Below, piece after piece: positions 27,718-36,605 of a DNA stretch of 64,000 nucleotides. The DNA comes from CAXBBB01 sp963793245 (lineage in GTDB: Bacteria; Bacteroidota; Rhodothermia; Rhodothermales; BA12), in assembly GCA_963793245.1 (NCBI GenBank), contig CAWBZG010000002.1:1426001-1490000 (forward strand), written 5' to 3'. The stretch's first letter is position 1. Each line of letters begins with the position of its first letter. The notes under the pieces were generated by a model. It searched no databases and was not told where the DNA came from. It was given only the letters and a program-made list of their open reading frames with translations. Position numbers and translations under genes: made by a program.

Positions 27718-27835
27718 AGGCGTGAGGTTGGGCCTTGCAAGATACGGGAGAACCCGCAGGCCTGGAACTCCGCTCTGCCAAGTGTACGGTGTGACACGTC
27801 ATTTCCACTCTCGATTCTTAGGAACGTACCGCCTT

Positions 27836-27857
27836 TTGTAGTATTATTGTTCTACAA
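27836..27857. promoter_or_regulatory. Inverted repeat in the divergent promoter region
   Basis: TTGTAG and CTACAA arms enclose 10 AT-rich bases, in the 152-bp gap between the leftward methylase and the rightward late-side genes. The local AT-richness contrasts with the GC-rich surroundings. It is a candidate operator or promoter element; the binding protein is unknown. Confidence 0.35.
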
Positions 27858-27869
27858 CCCAACGACGTG

Positions 27870-28103
27870 ATGACAACTACACAAACGCCCACATCCTTCC
27901 GCATCCGCATCACAGTCGACGAAGGCCCCTCTCTGCTCGGCGGAGGCGTGCTCCCTGCCGCCTCCGAGGTCGTTGAGGTCAGCGCCGCATCGCTCGCCGA
28001 CGCCAGGGCGACATCCATGGTTCAAGCCACCCTTTCCGCTCAAGGCCGCAAGGTCCGTTTCTTCAACGACGACGATGGCGAGGAACTCTTCGGACGCTTC
28101 TGA
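27870..28103 (+). CDS. Small prophage protein, unknown
   Basis: A 77-residue protein (MTTTQTPTSFRIRITVDEGP) with a beta-rich N-terminus and an acidic C-terminus (FFNDDDGEELFGRF). ATG at 27870 is preferred over the overlapping GTG at 27867. Its stop overlaps the next gene's ATG (TGATG). Function unknown. Confidence 0.5.
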   Translation: MTTTQTPTSFRIRITVDEGPSLLGGGVLPAASEVVEVSAASLADARATSMVQATLSAQGRKVRFFNDDDGEELFGRF

Positions 28104-28318
28104 TGACCGCCAAAGAACTGCAAGAGACTCTACCAGAGGCAGTCGCTGCGAAGCATGTCGCTATCAAGGCTGGAATAAAACCGAAGACTTGGAGCCAGAT
28201 GGTCTGGCGAGAAAAGGTTCTGTCTTCGGACCAGCGCGAGCAGATGGCAAAGGCCATGCTTGCGCTGGCTACCCAGTGCGCCCAGGTCGCCGCCGAACTA
28301 AAGCCTAACAGTGATTGA
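28103..28318 (+). CDS. Small helix-turn-helix-like prophage protein
   Basis: A 71-residue all-helical protein (MTAKELQETLPEAVAAKHVA; IKAGIKPKTWSQMVWREKVL) whose first half resembles a compact helix-turn-helix. Coupled to the upstream gene by a TGATG overlap. It lies just before the GACCGAAA repeat array, so it could be the protein that binds those repeats; this is speculation. Confidence 0.45.
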   Translation: MTAKELQETLPEAVAAKHVAIKAGIKPKTWSQMVWREKVLSSDQREQMAKAMLALATQCAQVAAELKPNSD

Positions 28319-28402
28319 ATCAACCTAGTTGGATATGTGCGCCCGAGCACGGCAACCCGCCGGCTTGGGCGCTTCTGCGTCTAGGATTCCCGATCAAACC
28401 GT

Positions 28403-28789
28403 GTGACCGAAAATCAGTCTCTGTGACCACTTTGTGACCGAAAATTTCAGCACTTCGGTCACAGCAAAATCAGCCTCTCCTCTCCCCTATAGCCGTTCTA
28501 CTCTCTATACATACTGTTTTGTGACCGAAAGACCGAAAATAAAAAGCAACACCCCACGTGCGCACCCGCACACACACGCGCACGCGCGCACCCACGTGAC
28601 TTGCTCAGATTTTCGGTCATTTCGGTCTTTCGGTCACACGGACTACACCAAATCGCCCTCTACACGTCACACACGCCGATTTCGCTGTGACCGAAGTTGA
28701 CCAGACCGCCTGATTTTCGGTCACACTTTCGGTCACACTATCTTCCCCCCGCCTGCCGCCGGTTCGGACACTTTCACCAGTGACCGACC
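28403..28789. repeat. GACCGAAA repeat array in a gene-free region
   Basis: The 474-bp stretch 28319-28792 holds no convincing gene. It contains nine exact GACCGAAA/TTTCGGTC octamers (28405, 28436, 28523 and 28531 forward; 28611, 28620, 28628, 28715 and 28727 reverse) plus near matches at 28453, 28689 and 28782, several within GTGACCGAAA. Left copies point rightward, right copies mostly leftward, around an AT-rich and alternating purine-pyrimidine centre. This looks like iterons of a replication origin or a multi-site regulator binding region. Confidence 0.6.
28559..28600. other. Alternating purine-pyrimidine tract
   Basis: About 40 bp of CA/CG-type alternation (CGCACCCGCACACACACGCG and CACGCGCGCACCCACGTG), bracketed by two CCCACGTG-like motifs in the middle of the repeat array. 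Such tracts can adopt Z-DNA under supercoiling; here it marks the symmetry centre of the array. Confidence 0.4.
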
Positions 28790-28792
28790 AAC

Positions 28793-29005
28793 ATGCCGAC
28801 TCCCTCGGCCCCTCCACGACGACGCCGCGCTCTGCCGGCCGAACACCTCGCTGCTCTTCTCGACGCCGCCGAGTTGGCCTACGCCGACGCCTGCGACTCG
28901 GAAAAGCCCGTGAGCCTCTCGCTCATCTGGCTACACGCCGGGCGGGACCTCTCGACGATGACGTCCGAGCAGACGCGCTACGCTACCACCCGCCGCGCAG
29001 AGTGA
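28793..29005 (+). CDS. Small prophage protein, unknown
   Basis: A 70-residue protein (MPTPSAPPRRRRALPAEHLA) with a basic N-terminus and one long helix pair (ALLDAAELAYADACDSEKPV). First gene after the repeat array on the late side. No homology recognised. Confidence 0.45.
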   Translation: MPTPSAPPRRRRALPAEHLAALLDAAELAYADACDSEKPVSLSLIWLHAGRDLSTMTSEQTRYATTRRAE

Positions 29006-29122
29006 GTACATTGGGGCGTCCGGTCGCGCGTTGCCTCCGGACCGCCTAGCAAGGCGACATGACATACTCCGACGCTGTTGCGCCGCGATTCACCCGCAAA
29101 GGTGGACCGTGGCGCTTTTTTT

Positions 29123-29479
29123 ATGGCCAAACATTCCGACGAGACAAAAGCAGCCGTGATGGCCGCGCTTCTTCAAGGCCAATCGATTGGATCGGTAGCC
29201 AAGGAATACTCCATTCCCAAAGGCACGGTCAAGTCGTGGAAGAGCCGGTCACCCGACGAGTTGCAACCGGTTGCAACCCCAAAAAAGGCGGCGGAGATCG
29301 GCGACCTGCTCACCCAGTACCTGGGCGAGAATCTCGCCACGCTCCGCGAGCAGGCAATAGTTTTCCGTGATCCGGTCTGGCTTCGTCGTCAGGATGCGGC
29401 CGCACTGGCGACGCTTCACGGCGTGATGACGGACAAGGCGGTACGCCTGCTCGAGGCATTCGGCAAAGCCAAGGGATGA
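29123..29479 (+). CDS. Terminase small subunit-like DNA-binding protein
   Basis: A 118-residue protein with an N-terminal helix-turn-helix (MAALLQGQSIGSVAKEYSIP-KGTVKSWK) and a helical remainder suitable for oligomerisation. It overlaps the large-subunit start by 4 bp. Small terminase subunits recognise packaging sites and load the motor. Start chosen at 29123 (MAKHSDE); an in-frame TTG at 29078 is possible. It follows an odd run of seven T residues immediately before the ATG. Confidence 0.65.
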   Translation: MAKHSDETKAAVMAALLQGQSIGSVAKEYSIPKGTVKSWKSRSPDELQPVATPKKAAEIGDLLTQYLGENLATLREQAIVFRDPVWLRRQDAAALATLHGVMTDKAVRLLEAFGKAKG

Positions 29480-30999
29480 TGTTCGAGCTTCCCGTCATAG
29501 AGTTCGAGCCCATCGACGTCGGCGGCGTGATGGACGCCCCTACCCTGCCGGATGCGTGGCAGGACTGGTTTCGCGCCGCTGACCCGGCCATGAAGGAGTT
29601 TGCTCCTCACCACGAGGAAGCAGGCGAATGGCTGCAACTGATCGAACGCGGCAAGCGCAGCCGAGAGTTCGTCTCCATCTGGGCGCGTGGCCACGGCAAG
29701 AGCACGTTCGCCGAGACCGGCGCGGCCTTCTTCGGCGAGACAGGTCGACGCTCATTCGTGCTCTACGTCTGCTCGACTCAGGACGCGGCCGATAAGCACG
29801 TCGCCAACATCGGCACCATCCTAGAGCGCATCGGTGGCGATATCGGCAAGCGGCTCGAGAACGAGTATGGCCACAGCAAGGGATGGAAGAAGAGCATGAT
29901 CCGGACGAAGGTCGGATTCAGCGTGCTCGGCCTGGGTCTCGACGTGGCAATGCGTGGCATCAAGCTCGACAACCTGCGTCCGGATCTGATCATCTTCGAC
30001 GACATCGACGAGCGCCACGACACAGCAGCCACGACGAAGAAGAAGATCGAGACGCTGACCGAGAGCATCCTCCCCGCCGGGTCGTCCGACTGCATCGTGT
30101 GGGGCGTGCAGAACCTGATCATCCCGAACGGCATCTTTGCGCAGCTCGCAGACGGGCGGGCCGACTTCATGGCCACGCGCTTCGTCAGCGGCCCGATTCC
30201 CGCTGTACTCGGCCTCGAGACCGAAGAGCGGTACGTCGAGTCGTGGACCTGGCCGAGCGGCGAAACAGTCGAGGTCGAGAAGAAGACGCACGTCATCACC
30301 GGCGGCGTGCCCACGTGGTCGGGCTGCGACCTCACCGTGTGCCAGGCGGAGATCTTCAAGTTCGGCTTCAAGGCGTTCAAGCGCGAGAAGCAGCACGAGG
30401 TCGGCGATGTCGAGGGGGCGCTCCTCACAAGCGAGCAGATCAGTAGGGTCACCCGCGAATACGCTCTCAGCGTCATCACCCGGTCCGTAGTCGGTGTCGA
30501 CCCGGCCACGACGAGCAAGAAGTCGAGCGATGACACCGGCATCATCGGTGCAGGCCGTGACGCCGACGGCCACGGCTACGTCACGGACGACGAGACCGGA
30601 CGCTATACGCCTGCGCAGTGGGGACGCCGCGCCGTGCTGCTTCACGACCGGATCGGTGCGGACCGCATCGTGGCCGAATCGAACCAGGGCGGCGAAATGG
30701 TGCAGAGCGTGATCGAGACGGCAGCCAAAGAGCTGCACGAAGAAGGAGAGCGCGATTCGCCCGACGTCGTCGTCGTTCTCGTCCACGCCTCAAAGGGCAA
30801 GCGTGCCCGAGCCGAGCCGATTGCCCAGCTCTACGAGGAGCACAAAGTCCACCACGTCGACACCGGCCTCACTGCTCTCGAGGGCGAGTGGACGACGTGG
30901 GACGCCTCGGACGGCTCCGAATCCCCCAACCGCATCGACGCGACCGTGTGGGCGCTCACCGACCTGGTCGATGCCGAAATGCAACTCTTCTTCGGATGA
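29476..30999 (+). CDS. Terminase large subunit
   Basis: A 507-residue packaging motor. The ATPase has Walker A ARGHGKST, Walker B DLIIFDDIDE and a coupling region after it. The C-terminal RNaseH-like nuclease shows Asp in VVGVDPATT, a central ESNQGGEMV and the final acidic site in NRIDATVWALTDL. It cuts concatemeric phage DNA and pumps it into the prohead through the portal encoded next. The frame is clean over its full length, in contrast to the portal that follows. Confidence 0.9.
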   Translation: MMFELPVIEFEPIDVGGVMDAPTLPDAWQDWFRAADPAMKEFAPHHEEAGEWLQLIERGKRSREFVSIWARGHGKSTFAETGAAFFGETGRRSFVLYVCSTQDAADKHVANIGTILERIGGDIGKRLENEYGHSKGWKKSMIRTKVGFSVLGLGLDVAMRGIKLDNLRPDLIIFDDIDERHDTAATTKKKIETLTESILPAGSSDCIVWGVQNLIIPNGIFAQLADGRADFMATRFVSGPIPAVLGLETEERYVESWTWPSGETVEVEKKTHVITGGVPTWSGCDLTVCQAEIFKFGFKAFKREKQHEVGDVEGALLTSEQISRVTREYALSVITRSVVGVDPATTSKKSSDDTGIIGAGRDADGHGYVTDDETGRYTPAQWGRRAVLLHDRIGADRIVAESNQGGEMVQSVIETAAKELHEEGERDSPDVVVVLVHASKGKRARAEPIAQLYEEHKVHHVDTGLTALEGEWTTWDASDGSESPNRIDATVWALTDLVDAEMQLFFG

Positions 31000-31127
31000 C
31001 CCCGCCAGCGAACCCAACGGCCATGCAACACGACTTCCCGACCAACGCCCTGCCCGGCGGCGCAAGCCCGGCCAATCTCGAAGCGTTCGCGCGCGCCGGT
31101 GGCGTCATCCGCATAGGCGATGACTGA
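30996..31127 (+). CDS. Small protein between terminase and portal, unknown
   Basis: A 43-residue open frame (MTPPANPTAMQHDFPTNALP, then GGASPANLEAFARAGGVIRI) overlapping the terminase stop (ATGA) and the portal start. Short acidic proteins at this position are common in siphophages. Coding status is plausible from the tight overlaps. Confidence 0.4.
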   Translation: MTPPANPTAMQHDFPTNALPGGASPANLEAFARAGGVIRIGDD

Positions 31128-33324
31128 GCAGCGCGCCCAAGGGGTCGTTGTCACTCCGCGCACGCTGACCCAGTCGGCCCGTCTATCGGGCTGACCGACG
31201 CGAGTAAGCCGACGACCGCCGCATCGACCAAAGCCTCGTCGGTCTGTTCATGCGGCTCGTCGAGCTGCGCGCGTCGGCCAAAGCATCTGCCCTGCTCGGG
31301 TGGACGAATGGGCGCGGCTTCCAGGTCGAACGCGTGTGACGGCAGGGCGAATACGAACCGGTCGAGGGCGCGCACCCGTGGTCGTTGCTGCTGCGTCGAT
31401 CCGTCGGAGCACCACAGCGCGCTCGAGGTGTGGACGTGGGCATTCATGATCTGTGATCTGATGGAAGTCGCGGACTTCGTCGTCGAGGACGATCATCGCG
31501 GCGTGCCGGTCGCGCTGCATGCGATCTTTCCCGAGTTCGGCCACCTTGAACCCTTCCCGCGCCTAGCGGGCGGCGTGGCGGGCTACGTCTTCTGGCGCGC
31601 CGACGGCGAGCGCATTCACCTCGAGCCGCGCGACATCGTCGGCCGGCGCCGTACGCACCCGTCAGCCCGTTTCGCACGATCAGTCTGCTTGGGCGCTGGC
31701 GTGGCTACTCGACAAGGGCCTTGTACGCCGACATCTACGAGCGCGACAGCTCAAGGACGGACGCTTCCCTCCTTTTACGTTGCCTCCGATCAGGACCTGA
31801 ACAGGACGCTGCGCAGAGCGCTACGGGATCGGACTGAAGCAGCGCTACATGGGGGCAAGTGGCAAGGTAAAGGGTGTGCCCGTCTTCGGTGACGGGTATG
31901 AAGCTGAAAGCGACACCGTTCGGGCCGAGGACGTCGCGCTGATCGACTCTGGCGTGCTCAACGACAAGCGGATGTTCTGGGCGATGGCGTGCCGCAGGCA
32001 ATGGTCGACCACGAGGCCAACCGCGCCAACGTGACGGCCGCGCAGAGCGTTCGCCGAGCAGACGGTTCAGGTGGAATGCGACATCGCTGCGAGTCAGCTC
32101 ACGCGCGGATTCGCCCGAGCGTTCGGAGCTCCGAGCGGGGCGTGCTCCAGATCGTCGCGCCCAACGTCGTACCCATCGACCGTGAGCAGCAGGCCCGCGT
32201 CGACGAGGTGCGCATTCGCACCGGCACACCGATCAACCGCGTGCTTGCGCGAGCGCGGCGAGGACGAGATCGAGGGCGGCGACGCTCCGCTGATTCAGGG
32301 TAGCCTGCGCACGCTCGAGTCCGTCGTATCGCCACGCGAGCCCCGCCCGCGTCCGTCGGCGGGTGGCAGCACTCCTCAGCCCTCTGGCGACGCAGACGAC
32401 GAACCCGAGCCGGAGACGGACGACGCCGAAGAGCGCGAAGCCCGGACGCGCCGCACGATGCTGAGCCTGATCGGACACACGCGCGCAGCCCGCATCGCCC
32501 TATCAGACGACACGCTGGACGAAGAGTGGCAGGCCGTTCACGACGAGCGATCTACGCATTTCGGCCCCGTCGAGGCGGCTATGCTTGGCGTGTTCGAGCG
32601 GCAGGCCACGGACGTGAGCGCGCGGCTGCTCGCATTGGGTGGACGCAGGGCCGACACACCGCCGGACGATCTGAGCGTCGAGACCGTGTTCGACCTGGGC
32701 GAGTGGATTGCGGCGACACAGTCGGAGCTTGCACCGATGCTGGCCGACGCTCTGCGTAGCGGGTGGGATACGGGATCGCTCCGTGTCAGCCTATCCACGA
32801 CGTTCGACGGCGAGAGCGAGGCGGTACAGGACGCTCTTAGGCGCGTGCTCGCCAAGATGGAGGACGTGACGCTGACGACGCAGGGGCAGATTGGTGATGC
32901 TTTGCGGGACGGGCTGAACGCGAACGAGTCGCTCTCTGAGCTATCGAGCCGCGTGCGGACGCTCTTCGACGACATGAAGGCGAGCCGGGCCGACACGATC
33001 GCGCAGACGAGTGCGACGAGCGCTTTCGAGGCCGGGCAGTTGGAAGCGTTCACCGAGGCCGGGGCGACTAAGATGTGGCTCACGCAGCGAAGCGGCACTT
33101 CTCGCCCCGCTCACGCTGCGGCTGACGGACAAGAGGTCGCGGCAGACGAGCCGTTCATCGTCGGCGGCGAGGAGATGATGTATCCGGGCGATCCGAATGG
33201 GTCAGCATCGAACGTGATACGGTGCGAATGCACGATGCTCCCCGGACTGCCGGAGGATGAGCGTGGCACCGTGGAGAGACGAGCGCGACGCGGAGATTCG
33301 TGCTTCCTACCCGGCACTCCGTGA
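31120..33324 (+). CDS. Portal protein fused to MuF-like minor head domain, frameshifted
   Basis: The portal part is pieced from several frames: MTEQRAQGVVVTPRTLTQSA, LVGLFMRLVELRASAKASAL, EVWTWAFMICDLMEVADFVV then EDDHRGVPVALHAIF, GERIHLEPRDIV, RYMGASGKVKGVPVFGDGYE and DKRMFWAMGVPQAMVDHEAN. From about 32245 one clean frame carries the typical portal end (RGEDEIEGGDAPLIQGSL), an acidic Pro-rich linker and then a MuF/SPP1-gp7 domain (TIAQTSATSAFEAGQLEAFT; the cysteine segment VIRCECTMLP). No stop separates them, so portal and minor head protein appear to be one polypeptide. The portal forms the DNA channel at the unique vertex; MuF proteins sit inside the head. Confidence 0.75.
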
Positions 33325-33424
33325 CGCTACCAGTCAGCCCGAAGCGATGGCGACGCTCGCAGACCGCCACGCCCTGAGCGAAGGGCAGGTCAAACGGATC
33401 ATTTACTGGAAGACTCGCACGTGA
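33263..33424 (+). CDS. Small helix-turn-helix-like protein
   Basis: A 53-residue frame (GTG start; APWRDERDAEIRASYPALRD, then ATSQPEAMATLADRHALSEG and QVKRIIYWKTRT) preceded by a good ribosome-binding site (CGGAGGA) 6 bases upstream. It overlaps the end of the MuF domain. The C-terminal half looks like a helix-turn-helix. An in-frame ATG at 33257 is the alternative start. Confidence 0.45.
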   Translation: MAPWRDERDAEIRASYPALRDATSQPEAMATLADRHALSEGQVKRIIYWKTRT

Positions 33425-33508
33425 CGAGGCAGAGATACGCGACACAGAACGCGATAGACAAGGCAGGGCCGCAACCCGGATGTTGCGTGCGGATCCACGC
33501 CCCGCCTC

Positions 33509-34543
33509 ATGCTCACGCTCGAACAGCGCGCCTCTCTCGTCCGGCGCACCTTCTACCGCCTCTTCGACGGACGCCCGCACGACGCGGAGCGCAATCAGTG
33601 GTGGTGGATTGAGTACGTCTATGGCGACCACTGCATCGCCTACGCCGCCCACGCCGAGCGCTGGTACCGCGTAGGCTACACGCTCGACGAAAGTGGAGCC
33701 GACCCGGTCGTGACGTTCGCTGAGGAAACGATGTGGGAGCAGGTGACGATGACGTGGACGCCCGTCGCCGACGGCAACGGCGTCCGGTCGATGGCCTCAC
33801 TGCGCATCCGCAAACTGCCCGACGTGATGCCGGAGGATCTGCCTGCAATCATCACGCGCGACGGCCACACTGGCTACCAAACGCGTTCGATGAGCGGACA
33901 GGTGCGCTACATCGAGAGCGAACGGCGCACCGTCGTCACGCTCAACACGAGCGACATCGACAGCCACCGCACGATCATCGACCCAGCAGGCGGCGACTGG
34001 ACGACGCACTTCCGGGGCAAGTTCTTTCTCGGTCACGACATGATGCGTGTGGCCGGACTATCGCCCGCCCCCGAGCTGCGCGACGGCAACTGGGTCGTCA
34101 GCCTGAGCGACGACGATTGGGACCTCGAAGACCCCGACATCGCCAACTGGCACCGCAAGGTCAAGCGCGGCTTCGTCGACGAAGTCTCTATCGGCTTCGA
34201 GCCTGTCGACGGTCAATGGGAGACGCACGAAATCAACGGCACGGAACAGCGCGTCTTCCGCTTCACGAAGTGGTACGGTCGCGAGTTTTCTTGGGTCGGC
34301 ATGGGATCGAACCCCGGAGCCGTCGTCACCGAGCGCACCGCGCAGACGTCGACGCAGACGGCGCACCGCATCGCCCCCGCCTGTACGCCCCGTCGATCCT
34401 GCCCGATACCGCCCCAGACGAGCCGCGCGAGCAGCCCCACGGCCTCGCCTGTTCGCACCGGCAGCCCTGCGCGAGCCGCATCCGAGACGCCGCCGGACAG
34501 GCGACTCGAAACTCGCCGCTCTCGCAAGCTCGGCCACGCCTGA
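33509..34543 (+). CDS. Prohead protease (S78-like) with extra N-terminal domain
   Basis: A 344-residue protein. Residues 1-120 form an unfamiliar N-terminal domain (MLTLEQRASLVRRTFYRLFD; RNQWWWIEYVYGDHCIAYAA). Residues 130-275 look like an HK97-family prohead protease: SDIDSHRTIIDPAG, catalytic His in FFLGHDMMR, nucleophile Ser in EVSIGFEPVDG and a late GREFSWVGMGSNPGAVV segment. It matures the capsid by removing the scaffold portion. The C-terminal 70 residues are low-complexity and may be out of frame. It lies between the portal and the major capsid gene, as usual. Confidence 0.7.
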   Translation: MLTLEQRASLVRRTFYRLFDGRPHDAERNQWWWIEYVYGDHCIAYAAHAERWYRVGYTLDESGADPVVTFAEETMWEQVTMTWTPVADGNGVRSMASLRIRKLPDVMPEDLPAIITRDGHTGYQTRSMSGQVRYIESERRTVVTLNTSDIDSHRTIIDPAGGDWTTHFRGKFFLGHDMMRVAGLSPAPELRDGNWVVSLSDDDWDLEDPDIANWHRKVKRGFVDEVSIGFEPVDGQWETHEINGTEQRVFRFTKWYGREFSWVGMGSNPGAVVTERTAQTSTQTAHRIAPACTPRRSCPIPPQTSRASSPTASPVRTGSPARAASETPPDRRLETRRSRKLGHA

Positions 34544-34588
34544 CCCAACCCTTTCACCATCCCACAACCGGCGCGACGCGCCTCCACC

Positions 34589-36078
34589 ATGAAAGCGCAT
34601 CCGCTTTACACGCGCCATTCGACCACGAAGGACGCACCTACGCGCCGGCGAAGTCGCCGACCTGCCCGACGCCATCGCCGACAGCATGGTCAACCTCGCC
34701 GTCGCCGAACGCGCCCTACCGGCGACACCGTCACCGTCACCGACGAGCAGCTCGACCGCTTGCTCGACCAGCCGACCGACGAAGAGGTCGACGCGAAACC
34801 GAGCGCCTCGCCCGCGAGGGCAGGCAGCGCTCCGCGCCCGACCTCGTACCCGCCGGTGATCGCGAGCGGTCGCGTTCCGAAGCACCACAACGTCGAGATG
34901 TGCGTGGCGTCGCCGCGCGGTGCGCTACTTTCGATGCGCTCGCGCTCGAATCCGAGAGCAAGGAGCGGGGCGCCGCGATGAGCACCCTGCGCCGCAGCAC
35001 ACTCGAGATGCCCGAGCACGCAGGTGCGGGCCGAAGAGGGTGCGGCTCCACCAGTCGTCAGCGAGGCACGCGCCGCCGGATCGCGACGCGGGATCAGGAA
35101 TGCGTCTGCACTCGTTTCTCGAAGTCGGCACCTTCACACGCTTGCACACGACGAGTACGACCGACACGCCCAAGGCGGGCTGCTGCTGCCGAAGCCGTTT
35201 CTCGCCGAGGTGTTCGTCATCGTCGAGAGCTACGGCGTCGCACGCCGGCTCTTCCGGGCGGTGCCGATGATCTCGGGCGACGCTCGACCTGAAGAAGGTC
35301 GCGAGAAGGTCGTCGCCTACTGGATCGACGAGGGCGCCAACATCCCGGCGTCGGACCTGGTCGTTCGGCGAGGCGATCGCTCAAGGTCAAGAAGCTCGCG
35401 GGCATCACGTCCTGGACGACCGAGCACGAAGAGGATCAGGCGATCTGCTGCTGCCGCTGCTGATCCCGGCTTCGCCGAGGCCATTGCGAAGGACGAAGAC
35501 GATCGCGTGTCTCGTCGGTACGGGACTCGACGCAACGGGCGGCTGGACGGGCGTGCTCAACTTCGCGGGCGCGACCGTCGTCACGATGGGCGCGGGCAAG
35601 ACGACCGGCGACAAGTTCGACGAGAACGAAGCCCGGCGCGCCAAGCAGTCGCTGCGCCTCTCGCGTCGCAACGGCGCGCGCTGGCTGATGCACCCCTCGT
35701 TCGAGGACGTGGTGCAGACGCTCGAAAACACAGCGGGCTTCCGCATCTACCAGGAGAACCTGCGCGACGGCAACGCCGACCGCTTCCTCGGCTTCCCGGT
35801 CGAGTACAGCGAGGTCATGCCGTCGCGTCGACGAGGTGGGTGCGGAAGAGCGCTTCGCTGTCTTGGGCCGCTTCGACCGGATGCTGATGGGTCAGCGCCG
35901 GGGCGTCGAGGTCGGACGTGTCGCGCGAGGCCATCTTGCAGGCTGCCAACGGCTCGATTGCCTACAACGCTTACCAGGCCGACGGCGCGCTCTGCGCGTC
36001 ACCGAGCGCGTCGGCTTCAAGGAGGCCCCCGGCGTCGAGGACAGCTTCGTCGTCCTCAAGACCGCCGCTGCTGCCTGA
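34589..36078 (+). CDS. HK97-type major capsid protein with scaffold region, frameshifted
   Basis: The shell protein, read across many frame changes. The N-terminal scaffold-like part includes MKAHPLYT, DHEGRTYAP and TVTVTDEQLDRLLDQPTDEE. The HK97 fold follows: GGLLLPKPFLAEVFVIVESY, GVARRLFRAVPMISGD, VAYWIDEGANIPASDLV, KKLAGITSWTTEHEEDQ, GTGLDATGGWTGVLNFAGAT, LMHPSFEDVVQTLENTAGF and RFLGFPVEYSEVMPS, ending KEAPGVEDSFVVLKTAAAA. At least eight shifts are needed in 1.5 kb; two are restored by adding a GC dinucleotide or an A (for example at 35280-35305). Identity as an HK97-family capsid is clear; the exact sequence is not. Confidence 0.78.
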
Positions 36079-36094
36079 GCCTGATTGCTCTCTG

Positions 36095-36144
36095 CGCCTG
36101 CTCCGGCTTCGGCCTGGGCAGGCGTGTAGAGCGCTCCGCTCTAC
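36095..36144. repeat. Paired intergenic hairpins downstream of the capsid gene
   Basis: A stem CGCCTGC/GCAGGCG (36095-36124) is followed at once by a perfect 8-bp stem GTAGAGCG-CTC-CGCTCTAC (36126-36144). There is no T-run, so this may be an mRNA-stabilising or weak termination element. A sister pair occurs at 36524-36577. Confidence 0.5.
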
Positions 36145-36172
36145 CTCGCTCACCTAACCCCCCAACAGCCTT

Positions 36173-36518
36173 ATGCGCTACCTCCTCATGCTCATTCTCA
36201 TCGTCGGCTCCGGGCTCATGCCATTGCGCCGTAGCCGAGGCCGCAGCCCAGAGCTACCCCGGCGTTGAAGTCGTTGCACTTGATGCTGGCGACAGCCCCG
36301 AGGTCGTTCGATTCCGCAGTGTCGAGCCAGATGCGCCCTCGCTTGCTGATCTGCTTGTCGCACCAGCGACTCCAGTTGAGCCGCGGCGCTTTCGCATGCC
36401 GCCGCTCCGTGGCAGCGAGAGAGCCTATCCAGCCGTCATGAACGAACCGCTGCCGCCCTCTACTGCTCAGTACGTCGACCGCGCTCCTCCTCGGCACCTC
36501 GCCCGCTCACGAGCCTGA
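36173..36518 (+). CDS. Secreted/lipoprotein-like prophage protein, frameshifted
   Basis: Begins with a signal-like hydrophobic segment (MRYLLMLILIVGSG); after a frame change near 36215 it continues CHCAVAEAAAQSYPGVEVVA and LDAGDSPEVVRFRSVEPDAP, ending in a Pro-rich tail. A cysteine right after the hydrophobic stretch would suit a lipoprotein. It lies between two similar hairpin elements within the head operon, like a moron gene. Function unknown. Confidence 0.45.
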
Positions 36519-36523
36519 TTTAT

Positions 36524-36577
36524 CTGTGCGCGTCCGTCCGGCTCCGGCCAGGCGGACGCGCACAGAGCACTCCGCTC
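36524..36577. repeat. Second paired-hairpin intergenic element
   Basis: A 13-bp perfect inverted repeat (CTGTGCGCGTCCG / CGGACGCGCACAG; 36524-36536 and 36553-36565) encloses TCCGGCTCCGGCCAGG, followed by a short GAGC/GCTC stem. The layout and loop sequence match the element after the capsid gene. Confidence 0.5.
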
Positions 36578-36605
36578 GCCACTCCACTCCAACCCTCCCG
36601 CTTCC

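Noticed and set aside
28434..28817. Open frames inside the GACCGAAA array on both strands
   Set aside because: They consist largely of translated repeat units and low-complexity His/Thr/Arg sequence, with no ribosome-binding site.
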